A stretch of DNA of 64,000 nucleotides from Amoebidium appalachense. Taxonomy: Eukaryota > Ichthyosporea. Of this stretch, positions 1 through 26,877 are shown piece after piece. The notes below the pieces were generated by a model. That model saw only the letters and a list, made by a program, of their open reading frames with translations, did no database searches and had not been told where the DNA came from. The position numbers and the translations under genes were made by a program. Within the stretch, counting starts at the first letter, position 1; each line of letters starts with the position of its first letter. The stretch spans positions 2,046,001 to 2,110,000 of the forward strand of contig CAVNZM010000010.1 in assembly GCA_963693365.1 (NCBI GenBank), written 5' to 3'.

Positions 1-75
1 ATAGTCTACATCGCGTAGACCATCTGATTACATCATCTCGATGTAGTCTTCCCCCACCGTGGCGGGGCCGAAATT

Positions 76-540
<465 letters not shown>

Positions 541-549
541 CTGTATTCC

Positions 550-1034
550 CTGGTACCATTGGTTGATTGCATTTGCCCTAATCCTATTGGTTGATTGCAT
601 TTATTCCCCTAAATCTATTGGTTGGTTGCATTTATTACCCTAATCCTATTGGTTAATTGCGTTTGCCCTAATCCTATTGGTTGATTGTATTTGCCCTAAC
701 CCTAATTGGTTGGTTGCAATTGCCCTAATCCAACTGATTGGTTGCTTTTGCCCTACCTATAGCCCTAATCCTATTGGTTGATTGCATTTATTTTGCCTGA
801 ATCCTTTTGCCCAACCTATAGTTCTAATCCTATTGGTTCATTGTATTTATTTTGCTCTAACCCTATTGGTTGGTTGCATTTGCCCTAATCCAATTGGTTG
901 GCTACAATCACCATCACCATACCTATTGCCCCAATCCTATTGGTTGGTTGTTATTTTACCCTAACTCTATTGGTTGACTGTGTTTCCCTTTGATCCTATT
1001 GGTTGAATGCATTTGCCCTAACCCTAACCCTAAT
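550..1034. repeat. ATTGG/CCCTAA minisatellite (about 34-bp unit)
   Basis: Fourteen copies of ATTGG, mostly inside CCTATTGGTTG, occur between 558 and 1003. Most are followed by a T-rich spacer and then CCCTAA or CCCTAATCC. Spacing is about 30-60 bases and the units are diverged. ATTGG is the inverted CCAAT (NF-Y-type) box. The array ends about 25 bases before the likely start codon of the SWIM gene, so it could be a promoter array, a subtelomere-derived repeat, or both. Confidence 0.85.
1016..1033. repeat. Telomere-like CCCTAA repeats
   Basis: Three uninterrupted CCCTAA hexamers, the complement of TTAGGG, lie at the right edge of the minisatellite. Single CCCTAA copies also sit inside the preceding units. 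This is an interstitial telomere-like motif. Sequence continues on both sides, so it is not a chromosome end. Confidence 0.7.
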
Positions 1035-1058
1035 CCTGACATATAGAATCAGGACGGT

Positions 1059-13245
<12,187 letters not shown>

Positions 13246-14859
13246 CTAGTATCTCAGAGCCTCACCCAACGGATTTCCCCTGTTCATCCTAATGCCCAGT
13301 TTCCTAATCTCGTCCAGCGAAATCATCACCGCGACAAACGGCATCGGCACAAACCAGCACCACCACGGAATCGCCGCGGTACCAAACACAAACTGAATCC
13401 CCGGGGTGTACGCGATTATCACCGCAACGACAATCACCTCGCACGCACCAATCAGAAGCGTCTTGTTTTTACGAAAGTTGTGCTTGAACAGCGAAAATTC
13501 GACCGTCGTGCACGTTAATAGGACCCCCACCCTCACCACAAGAACGGCGACAAAATACGCCGTAATCGCCATCCGGTGCAGTTGGTGCCTTTGCGCGAAT
13601 CTCCACTTGATCCCGTTAGAGTCGGTCATAGTAAGAACGTTGGGGTCGACGAAATTTCGCCCCGCCGCCTGCCAGAGAGAATAGAACCCCCACCCGCCGC
13701 CCGCCTGGACCCCCCCCCCTCCGCTCGCCATCACCGCGAAATAGTTGAGAAACCCTGCGATGGTTTGGATCATCCCAAGAAAAGGGTATGAGTAGAGCAG
13801 AGAGTATATGGTCACGAGTTTATCCTTCGGCGAATCTCCGCACGGTTTTCGTTTCATTACGCTATTTTCGGCCTTTTCGTACGCGAGAGAAATCGCCGGA
13901 AGAAGGTCCGTAGCGACGTCTATGGAAAGCATGAGAAGAGTGTTCAAGGGTTGGGGGAGGAGAAAGAAAAACGACATAACGTAAGGGACAATTTCGGGGA
14001 ATTTCGAACTCAGCGTGTAAGCGATGGACTTTTTCATGTTGTCGAATATCACGCGACCCTCGGCGATTCCATTCACAATCGACCCGAAATTATCGTCAAG
14101 AAGGATAATATCAGACGCGTCCTTGCTCACATCCGTTCCTGAAATACCCATCGCCACTCCTACGTTTGCCTGCTTCAACGCCGGCGAATCGTTAACCCCG
14201 TCTCCCGTCACCGCAACGATATGCCCCAAACGTTGAAACTTTTCAACTATTCTCAGTTTCTGTTGCGGGGACGTGCGCGCAAACACGATTTCGTCGTGCG
14301 CTAGAGCGCTGTCGAGTTCAGGGTCTGTCATTTCGCGCAGCTGGTCGCCGTGTATCACCACTGAACGTTTCTCCGCCATCCCCCGTTCTGTCAATAGGCC
14401 GATCTTCTTTGCGATGGCTTCGGCTGTGACTGGGTGGTCCCCAGTTACCATGGCGACCTTGATTCCGGCCTGTTTTTTTTTTTGTTTTGTTTTGTTTTGT
14501 TTTTTGTTTTTTGTTTTTTGTTTTTTTGTTTTTTTTGTGTGTGTGTGTGTGTGTGTTTTGGAAGGAGAAGGGGGGGGGGGGGGGGGGGGGGGGGAGGAAG
14601 GGGATGGGAGGGGGGGGGGGGGGGAGGGGATGGGAAGGGAGAGAGGGGGAGGAGGGAGAGGGGGGGGGGGGCGAAGGGGGGAGAGGGAGGGAGGAGTGAG
14701 GGAGAGGGGGGGAGGGGAGGAAGAGGGGGTGGGGGGTGGTTGGGGAGAGGGGAAGGGCTAGTTTAGAATGTGTTATGGAAAAGAGTACGCATTTTCAACC
14801 GACAAGACAATGCAGATTCAAGGGTATGCATAGAAGGGTCTAGATGATCCTTTGAAGAA

Positions 14860-14892
<33 letters not shown>

Positions 14893-15334
14893 GGGCTGGA
14901 ACAAGGTGTGAAACGGCCAATAGATATGGTAGGCTGAGGAGGGTAGGATGTGAAGGTGAGTGGCTCTTTTTTCAGGGAGGGAGGAGGGGTGGGGGGTTGG
15001 GGGGGTGGGGTGGGGGGGGGGGTTTCGAAGGGGGGGTTTTTTTTTTCCGGGGGGGGGGGGGGGGGGGGTATGAGTATTATAAACGGGACCCTGTGTGGGT
15101 GGCACCAGGGGTTTATGTGTATGTGTATTCCAGACGTGGGGGAGGGGCGGAGGGGGGGGGGGGGGGGGGGGGGAGGGGGGGGGGGGGGGGGGAGGGGAGT
15201 GGGGAGGGGAGGGGGAGGGGGAACTTCTTTAGAGACAGGTGAGTTTTTCGTGCATGATCCTAGCGAAATGTCAGTAGCAGACCAAACCTACGTTGTTGAA
15301 CTGTGTATTGTGTGTCTACATCGGGAGTAGTAGG

Positions 15335-15369
<35 letters not shown>

Positions 15370-15496
15370 TCCCTCCCCCCTCCCCTCCCCCATACACACA
15401 CACACACACATGCACGCCCTTCCTCTTCTCACACCTCTAGTACGTACGACTGTCGCACAACCAATGAAAGGGTGGGGGGGAGGGGCAGGGAGATTT

Positions 15497-15557
<61 letters not shown>

Positions 15558-15568
15558 GGGGCCCGGGG

Positions 15569-15606
<38 letters not shown>

Positions 15607-16819
15607 TCGGAAAGTTGTGAAATATTCGTGTGTTGGTGGGTGCCAAGTAGGGTTTGGTTTTGGTTTAAAAGAAAAGGGTGGAGGAGGGTGACGAGAGGGC
15701 GGGAGGGGGGAAGGGGGGGGGGGGGGGGGGGGGGGGGGGTTCCTAGAGAGACAGGCTGGCCTGGAGGAAAGAGAAGGGACAGATCTCTGCCAAAAAAAAC
15801 GAGGGGAGGGAGAGGGGAAAAAAAGGGGAGGGGGGGGGGGGGGGGAAGGGGAGGAGGGGAGGTGCACGTTACCTGGTGACACTGTCGAATAGCATCAGGG
15901 ACCGAGGGCCGGGGGGGATCTATCATCGACATGAGCCCCGCAAAGCACAACCCCTCAAGTGGAAAATTCGCAGGTTCAGCCTCGAAAACAAACCCCTTTG
16001 GGTACACGTCACGGGATAGGTAAGACATGCAAAAACCCAAAACACACTCTCCCATCCGCCCGAGTTGGTCGTACGCTTGGTCATATGCGGCGCGTTCGTT
16101 CGCACTCAAAGGAGACACTTTCCCATTTATGGTAATTGTGGAACAACGCGCTAGAATACGCTCGGGCGCTCCCTTCATAACGAGCACGTAATCCGCGGAG
16201 GGGTGGCTGCGGTCGGGAAGGGCGTGAATGGAAACCTGAAACTTGTTGGCCGAGTTGAATGGGATTTCGAGTATCTTGGGGTTGGCGGACCGGATTTCCA
16301 AAACCGTTTTTACGGATTCGCAGAATTTCAGAATTGCCGTTTCGGACGCGTCGCCGACGACCTCTCTTTCCAATATGGGGACGTTTTCCTGCCCTGCCTC
16401 GAATTCCGAGCGCGAGCACAGGGCCCCGACTTGGTACAGGATAGAAAACGAGCCGGAGGGGGTGTCCAGAACTTTGCTGCCTTCCTTGACTGAGGCTAGA
16501 AGCTCCTCTGCAGGTGTGATCTGGAAAAAAAATACGGGGTTTTGATTTTTTTTTTTTTCTTTTTTTTTGATCACGAATTTCAAAGCTGTTGCGCTTCAGT
16601 TTGTACACAGATGCATGAGGTGCCTGCTGTGTAAATGTGTGTCTAGCGGGCACAAAGGTGCAGAGAGAAAGGACATCTTCTTTTTTTTTTTTTTGTTGGG
16701 GGGGGGGGGGGGGGGGGGGGGGGAGCCGAATCTGCAAATATTCCCATGCGAGGACACACACACAAACCACACAGACATACGCAAGTGCGCGCGCGGGGGC
16801 GCGCGTGCACACACACACG

Positions 16820-16856
<37 letters not shown>

Positions 16857-16861
16857 ACACA

Positions 16862-16927
<66 letters not shown>

Positions 16928-17000
16928 CCAAACCCCCGCCCACCCACCCACCCACCCTCTCTCCTCCTGCCCCCTCCTCCACCCCACATCCCCCCTCCCT

Positions 17001-17064
<64 letters not shown>

Positions 17065-18580
17065 ACCTGCATGTCGAACCACAGGTTGCTAACCGTCATC
17101 CTATTCTGCGTTAGCGTTCCCGTCTTGTCGGACGCGATCACCGTCGTACGTCCCAGAGTCTCCACAACCGCCAACTGTTCAGTCACGAGCACGTTCTTCC
17201 TTGACATTCTCTTTGCCGCAAGCGCCAGCGCCACCGCCACAGAAGCGGGTAAACCCTCTGGCACAATAGCAACGACAATTGAGATGATAAGCACGAGAAG
17301 AGTGGTGATCTTATCCTTACGGACAAGCCCGTAGATGAGGAAAATAGTAGCGAGGAGGACGGCGAAAACGGTAACCCACTTAACGAACCTCTCTTGATTT
17401 CCTGGAGCATAAGGGGTTCCTCCGCCTGCCGGCTGCTAACCAACCCGGCGAGCTGGCCAATAACCGTTTCATCTCCAACCTGAACAACGATTCCTTTTCC
17501 CGTTCCGTCAACCGCCGAAGTGGAACAGAACGCCAAATTCGCCGTTTCGAGGGGGTTGTCGCTCGTGCACTTTGTGGTGCGTGCCTGTGGGTCGCTCTCC
17601 CCCGTCAGCGAAGAGTTATCCACTTTCAACTGAAACGACTCGACTATGAGAATATCAGCTGGGATTCTGTCTCCGCTCCCAACCTCTACCAAGTCACCCA
17701 CAACGAGTTCCTTTGCGTCAATAGTGAGTTTCTCTCCCGAACGGATAACGGTGCACGATTTTGGCGCCATGGCTGCGAAAGAAGCCATCGTGTCTGCACT
17801 TTTTACCGTTTGGACGTATGAAAACACACCCGTAATGAACACAATGAGAAACAGTGCCACACCGACGATGGCGTTTTGGTACGCCTCCTGAATTCCCTGA
17901 GAAGTCTCCACCCCGAAAGCAATGAAGCACATGACCCCCGCCGCCCAAAGGATTAAGGCGAACGGGTTGGTCATTTCGCGCAGGAAAATGATCCATTTGG
18001 GTGTTGCCTTGGGGGGAGTGAGGCAATTTGGACCATCATGCTCGAGTCTTTTTTTCGCTTCCTCGGGCGAAATCCCAGACTGTGCGCTTGTGGACAACCT
18101 CCCTTCAACCTCGGAAAGTGGGATTGTGTGCTCGTCCATCTGCACCTCTCGTGCGGTGAATTTGTCCAGTTTTTCCACCTTCACGACCTGCTTGTGCTTG
18201 CGTAGCGTTCCGACACGGGAGGAAGTCTCCTGAAACTGAACGGCAATTCCCATGTTTGAAGCACGCCTGTTTACACCGTTAAAGTAAGTTGCCTCGTTTG
18301 TAATGGTGTTGATAATGTCTGCGGGGGAACCCATGTCTACACTCTCTACGCTGGGTCTCCCTGCGTCTGGGTTCTGCTGGAAATAGGAAAAGGATGGGTG
18401 GTTGGGGAGAAGGTTGGAGCTGGTAGTGCTAAACCCGCTGTTTTTCCGTGAGTCTGACACGAGAGAGCCCCGAGAAATTGCGTTTGCCTCTGTCGTATTA
18501 TCGCCGGGCTGTGAGAGGGAGAAGCTGGGGGATTTGGATGCCCCTGCAGGCCCCGGTGGACTTTCCTTTTCGTCTGCCAT
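13246..18580 (-). CDS. P2C-type cation-transporting ATPase alpha subunit (Na,K/H,K-ATPase family)
   Basis: Three exons on the minus strand: 18580-17067, 16520-15873 and 14469-13246 (TAG), about 1128 aa. An ATP-driven ion pump of the plasma or internal membrane, it forms an aspartyl-phosphate intermediate. A Ser-rich N-terminal extension of about 150 residues precedes the first membrane pair (NPFALILWAAGVMCFIAFG). Family motifs follow: actuator TGES, M4 VPEGL, phosphorylation site DKTGTLT (Asp about 485), MVTGDHP, and TGDGVND (about 809). The M5-M6 ion site reads SSKFPEIVP and SIDVATDLLPAISL. These last motifs place it in P2C rather than in SERCA or PMA. Intron phases are all 0. Exon 1 is one base short: the frame shifts at 17388-17390, between EIKR and FVKWVTVF. 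The position of Na,K-ATPase Asn776 is a Lys. No beta subunit gene is visible nearby. Confidence 0.9.
14571..15740. repeat. Poly-G blocks in ATPase intron 2
   Basis: Long G runs (14571-14594, 14862-14890, 15040-15068, 15150-15192, 15507-15604, 15713-15739) read as poly-C in the sense strand. The intron 3' end, in the sense strand, is an A-rich stretch ending AAAACAG. Confidence 0.9.
14764..14830 (-). repeat. Dispersed poly-C-tailed repeat, copy 4
   Basis: On the minus strand it reads GAATCTGCATTGTCTTGTCG, then AAAATGCGTACTC, then TAACACATTCTAAAC, followed by a C-rich stretch. It is a short copy of the family and lies in ATPase intron 2. Confidence 0.5.
16700..17066. repeat. Microsatellite-filled ATPase intron 1
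   Basis: In the sense strand the donor GTGTGTGT opens directly into GT repeats, then a G run of about 50 (complement of 17001-17050), more GT, and then poly-C and A before the acceptor at 16521. Nearly the whole intron is simple sequence. Confidence 0.9.
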
Positions 18581-20880
<2,300 letters not shown>

Positions 20881-20957
20881 ATGCGGATACCCAACACGCT
20901 GATCTGCCTGTTTGGTATCTGTGCCACAGTGTGCGCAAGGGCTTTGCAGATGCAAGG
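20881..20957 (+). CDS. Possible first exon encoding a signal peptide (unconfirmed)
   Basis: The ATG at 20881 opens a hydrophobic stretch, LICLFGICATVCA, that looks like a secretory signal, and is followed by a GTAAAA donor. The upstream C run ends 3-10 bases before the ATG. The next plausible acceptor (CATCAACAG, about 21059-21067) joins to an immediate stop, so no full protein could be built. It may be a chance ORF. Confidence 0.2.
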
Positions 20958-21542
20958 TAAAAACTGCTTTGAATTTCATGTTGCGATACTAGCATTTTTT
21001 TTATCACACGATTATCAAACACACACTCTTTGGCTTTATGTGACACTGTGGCTTACATCATCAACAGGTTGAGGTATGATCGATATCAATATCATAACAG
21101 GCAATCTAGTCCAAAACAATGTTTATAACATGTGCACAGCACACGTAATCATGTAAATATACAGTAACAATAAACACATGCAACTGGGATCTAGAAGTAT
21201 TGGCACACACTGTATCACGGCTTGGTTTCCATGCAATACACTACACACAAGGTAAATATCGTATTGAGCGGGAAGGTAATTCACAAAGGTTTTACTAAAT
21301 TTAGTTCATGAGGTACTACGATACATAGAAGGCAACCTGGGCGGAGGGGAGGGAGAGGGGAGGAGGAGGGGAGGGAGATAGAGAGACGGGCGGGTGAGGG
21401 GGAGAGAGAGGGGGGGGAGGGGGGGGGGAGCAAGACAACACGAGAGAGAGAGAGAGGCAGAGGGAGAAACGGGTTGTGAAGGGGGGGGGGGAGGGGGGCA
21501 TGGGGATATTTAGTTCACATTTCAAAGCCACAAACGCAACGT

Positions 21543-22491
21543 TCAGTTCTTGCCGGTGCTTGGAAGGTCAAACTTCCACTTGCACGATGACGTCAGCTGC
21601 ACCTCTGTGGATGCGTTGCAGGGCACCTGCTGCAAATTGCCATTTTTGGAAGGCGACATGCACATTCCGAGGCCGTTTGCGTAAATCCCGTTAGACTCCG
21701 TCCACTGGTTGGTCTTTCGGTCCTTGCACTTGCGCAAGGTCTGGCTGGCGCCGACACTTGTCGAGTCGCGCTCGGAGCCGATGCACATGTCGTCGGTCTT
21801 GTTGTACGAAATTTTGATAAACCCCCCCCTGTTCAGGTTTGCGTAGATGACGTTGGGCCCCGTGCAGTTGCCCATCACGAGAGACGGGGTGGTGGTGTTG
21901 CGGTCCTGAGAGAGCCAAAGTGGTGTGAGGGAATGGGTGGTCGGTTTGGGAAGTTCACGAGGACGGAGGGGGGTTGCGTACAGTTTGAGGGGGAGGAGGG
22001 AACGGGGGAAGGGGGGGGGGGGGGGAGAGGGGTAAAGGGGGGGGTGGGGGGAGGGGGGGGGGTACAAGGAAGCATGAAATCGACAGCAATGTGTTCAATT
22101 AATTGACCAGATCTTCAGTCTTAGGAAGTCCAAGAACTTGTACCTGCGGATCTATTGGGCACACAGCAAGGGATATGCACTATGTTTTTGGCTTGAATCT
22201 GTGGGTGTGTTGCACAGGGGTTGAACGTGGAGGAAAGGTGACGAGAGGTACCGGAGGGAAGGGGGGCGGGGAGAGAGAAGCAGGAGGTTAGGAGGATGGG
22301 GGTGGGTGGGGAAGTGCGTGGGAGTGGGGGGGGAGGGGGTGGAGGGGAGGGGAGGAAGGGGGAAAAGTGCCGGTAATCGGGGAGAGGGCGGACAGGGTAA
22401 GGGGGAGGGAGGGGGGTAAGCGGTAAGTGGGGGGAGTATGGGAGGTGCGGGAAGACGGGAGGAGAGGGTGGGAGGTGCACGGGGCGGGGGG

Positions 22492-22531
<40 letters not shown>

Positions 22532-23052
22532 TGATACCTCTGGGTTGACGGTCACACACTGCTTGGACTTCAGGTCCATCATCTTACAGTCGTCATTCTT
22601 CGAGGGGGGGCATGACGTCACGTTTACAGGCCGGAATGTTTGGCTGGAGGCGCCCGTGCACAGCTGCAGGGAAATGGCACCGTTTGCGCCCACCGTCCAG
22701 CAGTTGGTGGTGTTGGTGGCTTGGAATTGGGTCTGTGAGTGTATAGAAAAAGGGTAAGCATACTGAGAACATAAACGATATCATTATAGTGTTCCGTCTC
22801 GATTTATGCCCTTACCGCACCACACGGGACCGTTTTTTCCCCCCAAAACCCCCACTCCCACACAGACACAGCCCCCCCAACCCCACCCAACCTCCAACCC
22901 TCCACCCACCCACCCACACACCCCACACACACACACGTACTTGCACTCCTTTCTTGCTGCCTCTGCCTTCACTCCTCTCCCAGACAGTTGATTGTTTGCT
23001 CCCCCCTTCCCCCCCCCCCCCCCTCCGCCCCCCATGGCCACCTCCTCCCCCC

Positions 23053-23088
<36 letters not shown>

Positions 23089-23243
23089 ACTTCCCCAAGT
23101 TGAACACACACACCCGATCACCTACCCCCCCTCCCTACCCTCTCAGCGCTTCCACGCCTACCTACATCCAAAGTCACGATTCCCAGCCCCTTTCAACCCT
23201 TCCCCAGCCTCCCTCCCCCAAACACACACAACTTCCTCTCCCT

Positions 23244-23296
<53 letters not shown>

Positions 23297-24351
23297 CCCC
23301 CCTCCGCGGCCCAAAACATGAACACACAGCTCACCCCCACTCACCACTTCCACTACCACATCAACCTCTCCTCAGGCGCCTCCTCCCTGCAATTTACATC
23401 ACATAGGCACTTTGCATTCTATGGCGTAACATATATAGAATAGGATATTTTGATTGGATTGCACATTATATATAGCACCGGTGACTTTTTTTGGATTACA
23501 CGTACCAGATTGCCCACAGCCACAGCGGCCCAACTAACTGCCCCGTCCCTGTTCTGTTTTGCATCCGTGCTGCCTACTGTCGACCCGTTCGTAGCCTTTG
23601 GGTCGGATGACGCCAGGCGGATCTTTGGCGAGTTGCAGAGAGAAAAGGTGTTGTTTGCCCACCAAACCTGTGTTGGTATGGTGACATTTGATAAGCAAAC
23701 ACACATAAAATGCCATCTGTTTGTGACATCTTTGAGTCGCGAGGTGGTATGTGTGTGTGTGTGTGCGTGCGTGTGTATATGGGCGCGCGCGCGCGTGCGT
23801 GTGTGTGTATGTGTGTGACACACGTACATGTGTGCAGCCGCGCACAAAGCCGTCCGTCCGGGCTGGTGCTTCGGATGATTTGCCCAAGGAAGGACCCGGG
23901 AAAATGCATGTTACTAAAAACCAACCAACGCAGCGGCAATTAGGGGTTGACTTACGGTAACAACAGCGGGATTAGCCACATTTCCATGCCCCTGAACATT
24001 CGCCTTGATGTTGCAGTTATCCACTCCCAACACGCTGCCCTTTCCGTCACGAAACACAACACACTGGTTCGTTGCAGGGTGCACAAAGAAAACGCAAGAG
24101 CTCGGACACTTCTTGTCGTTGTTTGGCTTCTGCGTTTTGACGGGGGTTGCCGTTGGTTTTTCTGACGGTGTGGGGCTGGGTTTCTTGGTAACGGTAACTG
24201 TAACTACGGATACGGACATAGCCCGGGAGGCGGAGGCGGGCTTCGTGGGCGTCGGCTGGGCGCGTACGGTGGTGGTGGTTGTGGTTGTAGGCGCAGAGAG
24301 GGCGATCGTCCCAAGACCCAAAAGGGAGAACACAACGTGGAAAAGTGCCAT
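21543..24351 (-). CDS. Secreted Cys-rich lectin-like protein (ricin-B/beta-trefoil-like)
   Basis: Four phase-0 exons on the minus strand, 24351-23956, 23667-23506, 22732-22538 and 21905-21543 (TGA), give 371 aa. Residues 1-19 form a signal peptide (MALFHVVFSLLGLGTIALS). A Thr/Pro-rich linker (about 20-75) follows, which is likely to be O-glycosylated. The remaining 290 or so residues carry many Cys and N-x-S/T sites, repeated CVVF, CIG and CMS-type strands, and one NQW in the C-terminal part, as in QxW beta-trefoil repeats. This suggests carbohydrate binding outside the cell or in the wall. The fold assignment is inference: only one QxW-like motif is clear, and no enzyme motif is visible. Intron 3 is mostly G/A-rich simple sequence. 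The promoter has TATAAAA and two inverted CCAAT boxes. Confidence 0.75.
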
Positions 24352-24420
24352 TTTCGAATTATTTTTTGGCAGGAGCTGGAGTGTTTGTGTGTGTGCGTGG
24401 GAGTGATGCTGTGGGAGAGC

Positions 24421-24427
24421 TTTTATA
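24421..24427 (-). promoter_or_regulatory. TATA box of the lectin-like gene
   Basis: The minus strand reads GATATAAAAGC about 70 bases upstream of the ATG at 24351. Inverted CCAAT boxes (TGATTGG in sense) lie further upstream at 24459-24465 and 24550-24556. The arrangement fits a conventional RNA polymerase II promoter. Confidence 0.6.
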
Positions 24428-24599
24428 TCGCCGAAGCCGGCCGCAGGTCACGTTATGTCCAATCACTCCAGTGTCCCGGGTTTATTTTCGGAGCATTTGT
24501 TTTGATCCATCATCCATGAGAAGTGGTTTTACACTCCTCTCATGGGTCGCCAATCAAAAAGGGCCAACTTAATCTTTGTGGTGACCCGGTGCATCTACA

Positions 24600-25878
24600 G
24601 TCTACACTGCGGTTCAGGTGTGCAGTTACAGCCAGGAGAACCCCTCCCGGATAAGATATTGAAAATTTAAAATGTATTGAAATGATAATATGTGCTTGTT
24701 TTGTTTTGTTTGTTTTTGTCTAGGAAGGCCCCAGAAATGCCATGACGCGTCGAAAAAGTGCCAGTGGCGGCGACACCAGGTAAACATTGAAGCAGACGTT
24801 GATTGGTAGACTAAGCAGTGCGAATGTCAAATCACAGACGTGGATCTGATGTTTTCTACATTCCTCGTACGTGTAAACGACTGGAGTAGCAGAAGTACAC
24901 CAATCAGCTTTGAGCAAAAACTTTGCGACCTTTTTATTGGAGAACAGCGCACCATCCCGGTAGGTACATGGGAAGTGTACTCCCGGCACACCCCCCTCCT
25001 GAGTCCTCCCCCTCCCCCTCCCCCCCCCCCCCCCCCCGGCCCCCTTCCCTCCCCCCGAGGTCTTGAGGACCATGGCCACATGTGCAGTACATCACCCCCC
25101 CCCCCCCCCCCCCCCTCCCCCCCCCCTCCCCCCCCCCCTCCCCCCCCCCCTCCCCCCCCCCCCTCCCCCCCCCCCCCCCCCCCCCCCCGCTCCCCCCCTC
25201 TTCCCTAGCACACGTCTCCGGCAACGGCCGGCTGGGCCTCCAAATAATACCTTCACCCCACGTGCATCCACCAACTTTTTACCGTAATCGTTCGGCAGAC
25301 TTCAAATTTGTTGAGAGCTGCACGTGATATTGTGTGTGTGTTTGTGTGTTTAATTATGTGACACCTGTCATGTGTGTGCACACGTATGACGTGGTGTGTA
25401 ATAGGATTTAGCGAGCTCGAGAGATCGGGATCGAGATCGACTTCGAGAGAGAGAGAGAGAGAAGAGGAGAGAGAGAGAGAGAGGGGGGGGGGGGAGGGGG
25501 GGGGAGGGGGGGGGGGAGGGGGAGGAGGGGGGGGGGGGGAGGGGGGAGGGGGGGAGGGGGGGGAGGGGGAGGGGGGAGGGGGGGAGGGAGAGGTAGAGAT
25601 GGGGAGTGGGGGGGGGGGGGGGGGAGGGGAGGGAAGGAGGGAGGAAGAGAGGGGGATCGAGAGAGAGCCTCTGGAGAGAGACAGGGAAAGAGAGGTTGGA
25701 GAGGGAGAGAGAGAGAAAGAGAGAGATGGAGAAAGACAGAGAGAGGGGGGGGGGGGGGGGGGGGACGAGAGATACTAGAGAGAATCCGAGAGAAAGAGAA
25801 AGAGTGACTACGAGAGAGTGGGGGGGGGGGGGGGGGGGGGGGGGGGGGAGGACGAGAGAGAGAGAGAGCTCGAGAGAG

Positions 25879-25960
<82 letters not shown>

Positions 25961-26024
25961 CGTGAGTGTGTGTAGTGTCTGTGTGTGTGTGTGTGTGTGC
26001 GTGTGTGCGTGCGTGCGTGCGTGC

Positions 26025-26075
<51 letters not shown>

Positions 26076-26824
26076 GGTGTGTGTGTGTATCTGGTAAATG
26101 TGCTAGTGGGTATGTGTGTGTGTGTGCGTGCGCGCCCGTTCGGGTAGTGCACGTGGGCTGCATACACAGCTCACAGCTGAAACTTTCATTTCGAGTTGAC
26201 ATTATGATAATAACATCGGATATGACAACCACTGCATATTATCCGGTGACATGAACGCCAAAAACTACTGCTAGCCCAATACATACTCTTAACTCCCTGA
26301 TTCAGCTTCTTTACAATATTGTAAAGCGTTGAGATAAGTCTTGTATCTAAGTGGAAACAACTGTAAGGATCTGCAAGGGCCGGGGGAAAGGGGCAGATAC
26401 GGGGAGTGTGGGTGGGTGTGTGGGTGGGTGGGGGTGGGTGGGTGGGTGGTTAGAAGGGGGGTGGGGGGAGGGGAGGAGGTGGGGCATGGGAGGTCGTGCT
26501 GCCAGGTCGAACTTGGACAAAAGCCGAGGCAGATCTAGATCAATATTCCAGCTAGGCAAAGCCTGTTTCTTTGTACATTCTCCATACAAGATATGAACGG
26601 AAGAGCTTGCCTAAATCCCGCGACCGAAGCCTTCATTGACGAAAAAACTGCACGCATTTGTGTTATATACATAATACGTTACAGTAAGATCGGGTGAGTG
26701 TGGATGTGAGTGTGACCCATGCTGCATAGTGTGTGCATCATCCTTTTGTGCATGACGAAGTGTGGGATTGTATAGTCGTGTGTGTGTGTGTTTGTGTGTG
26801 TGTGTAGTTGTGTGTGTGTGTCAC

Positions 26825-26859
<35 letters not shown>

Positions 26860-26875
26860 AAAATTTTCTACGTGT
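24600..26875. other. Intergenic stretch, mostly simple sequence
   Basis: Holds C runs (25018-25037, 25094-25188), GA/G blocks (25448-25960), (GT)n at 25980-26072, GGGT repeats near 26410-26446 and (GT)n at 26780-26858. I see no gene. Confidence 0.7.
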
Positions 26876-26877
26876 GT

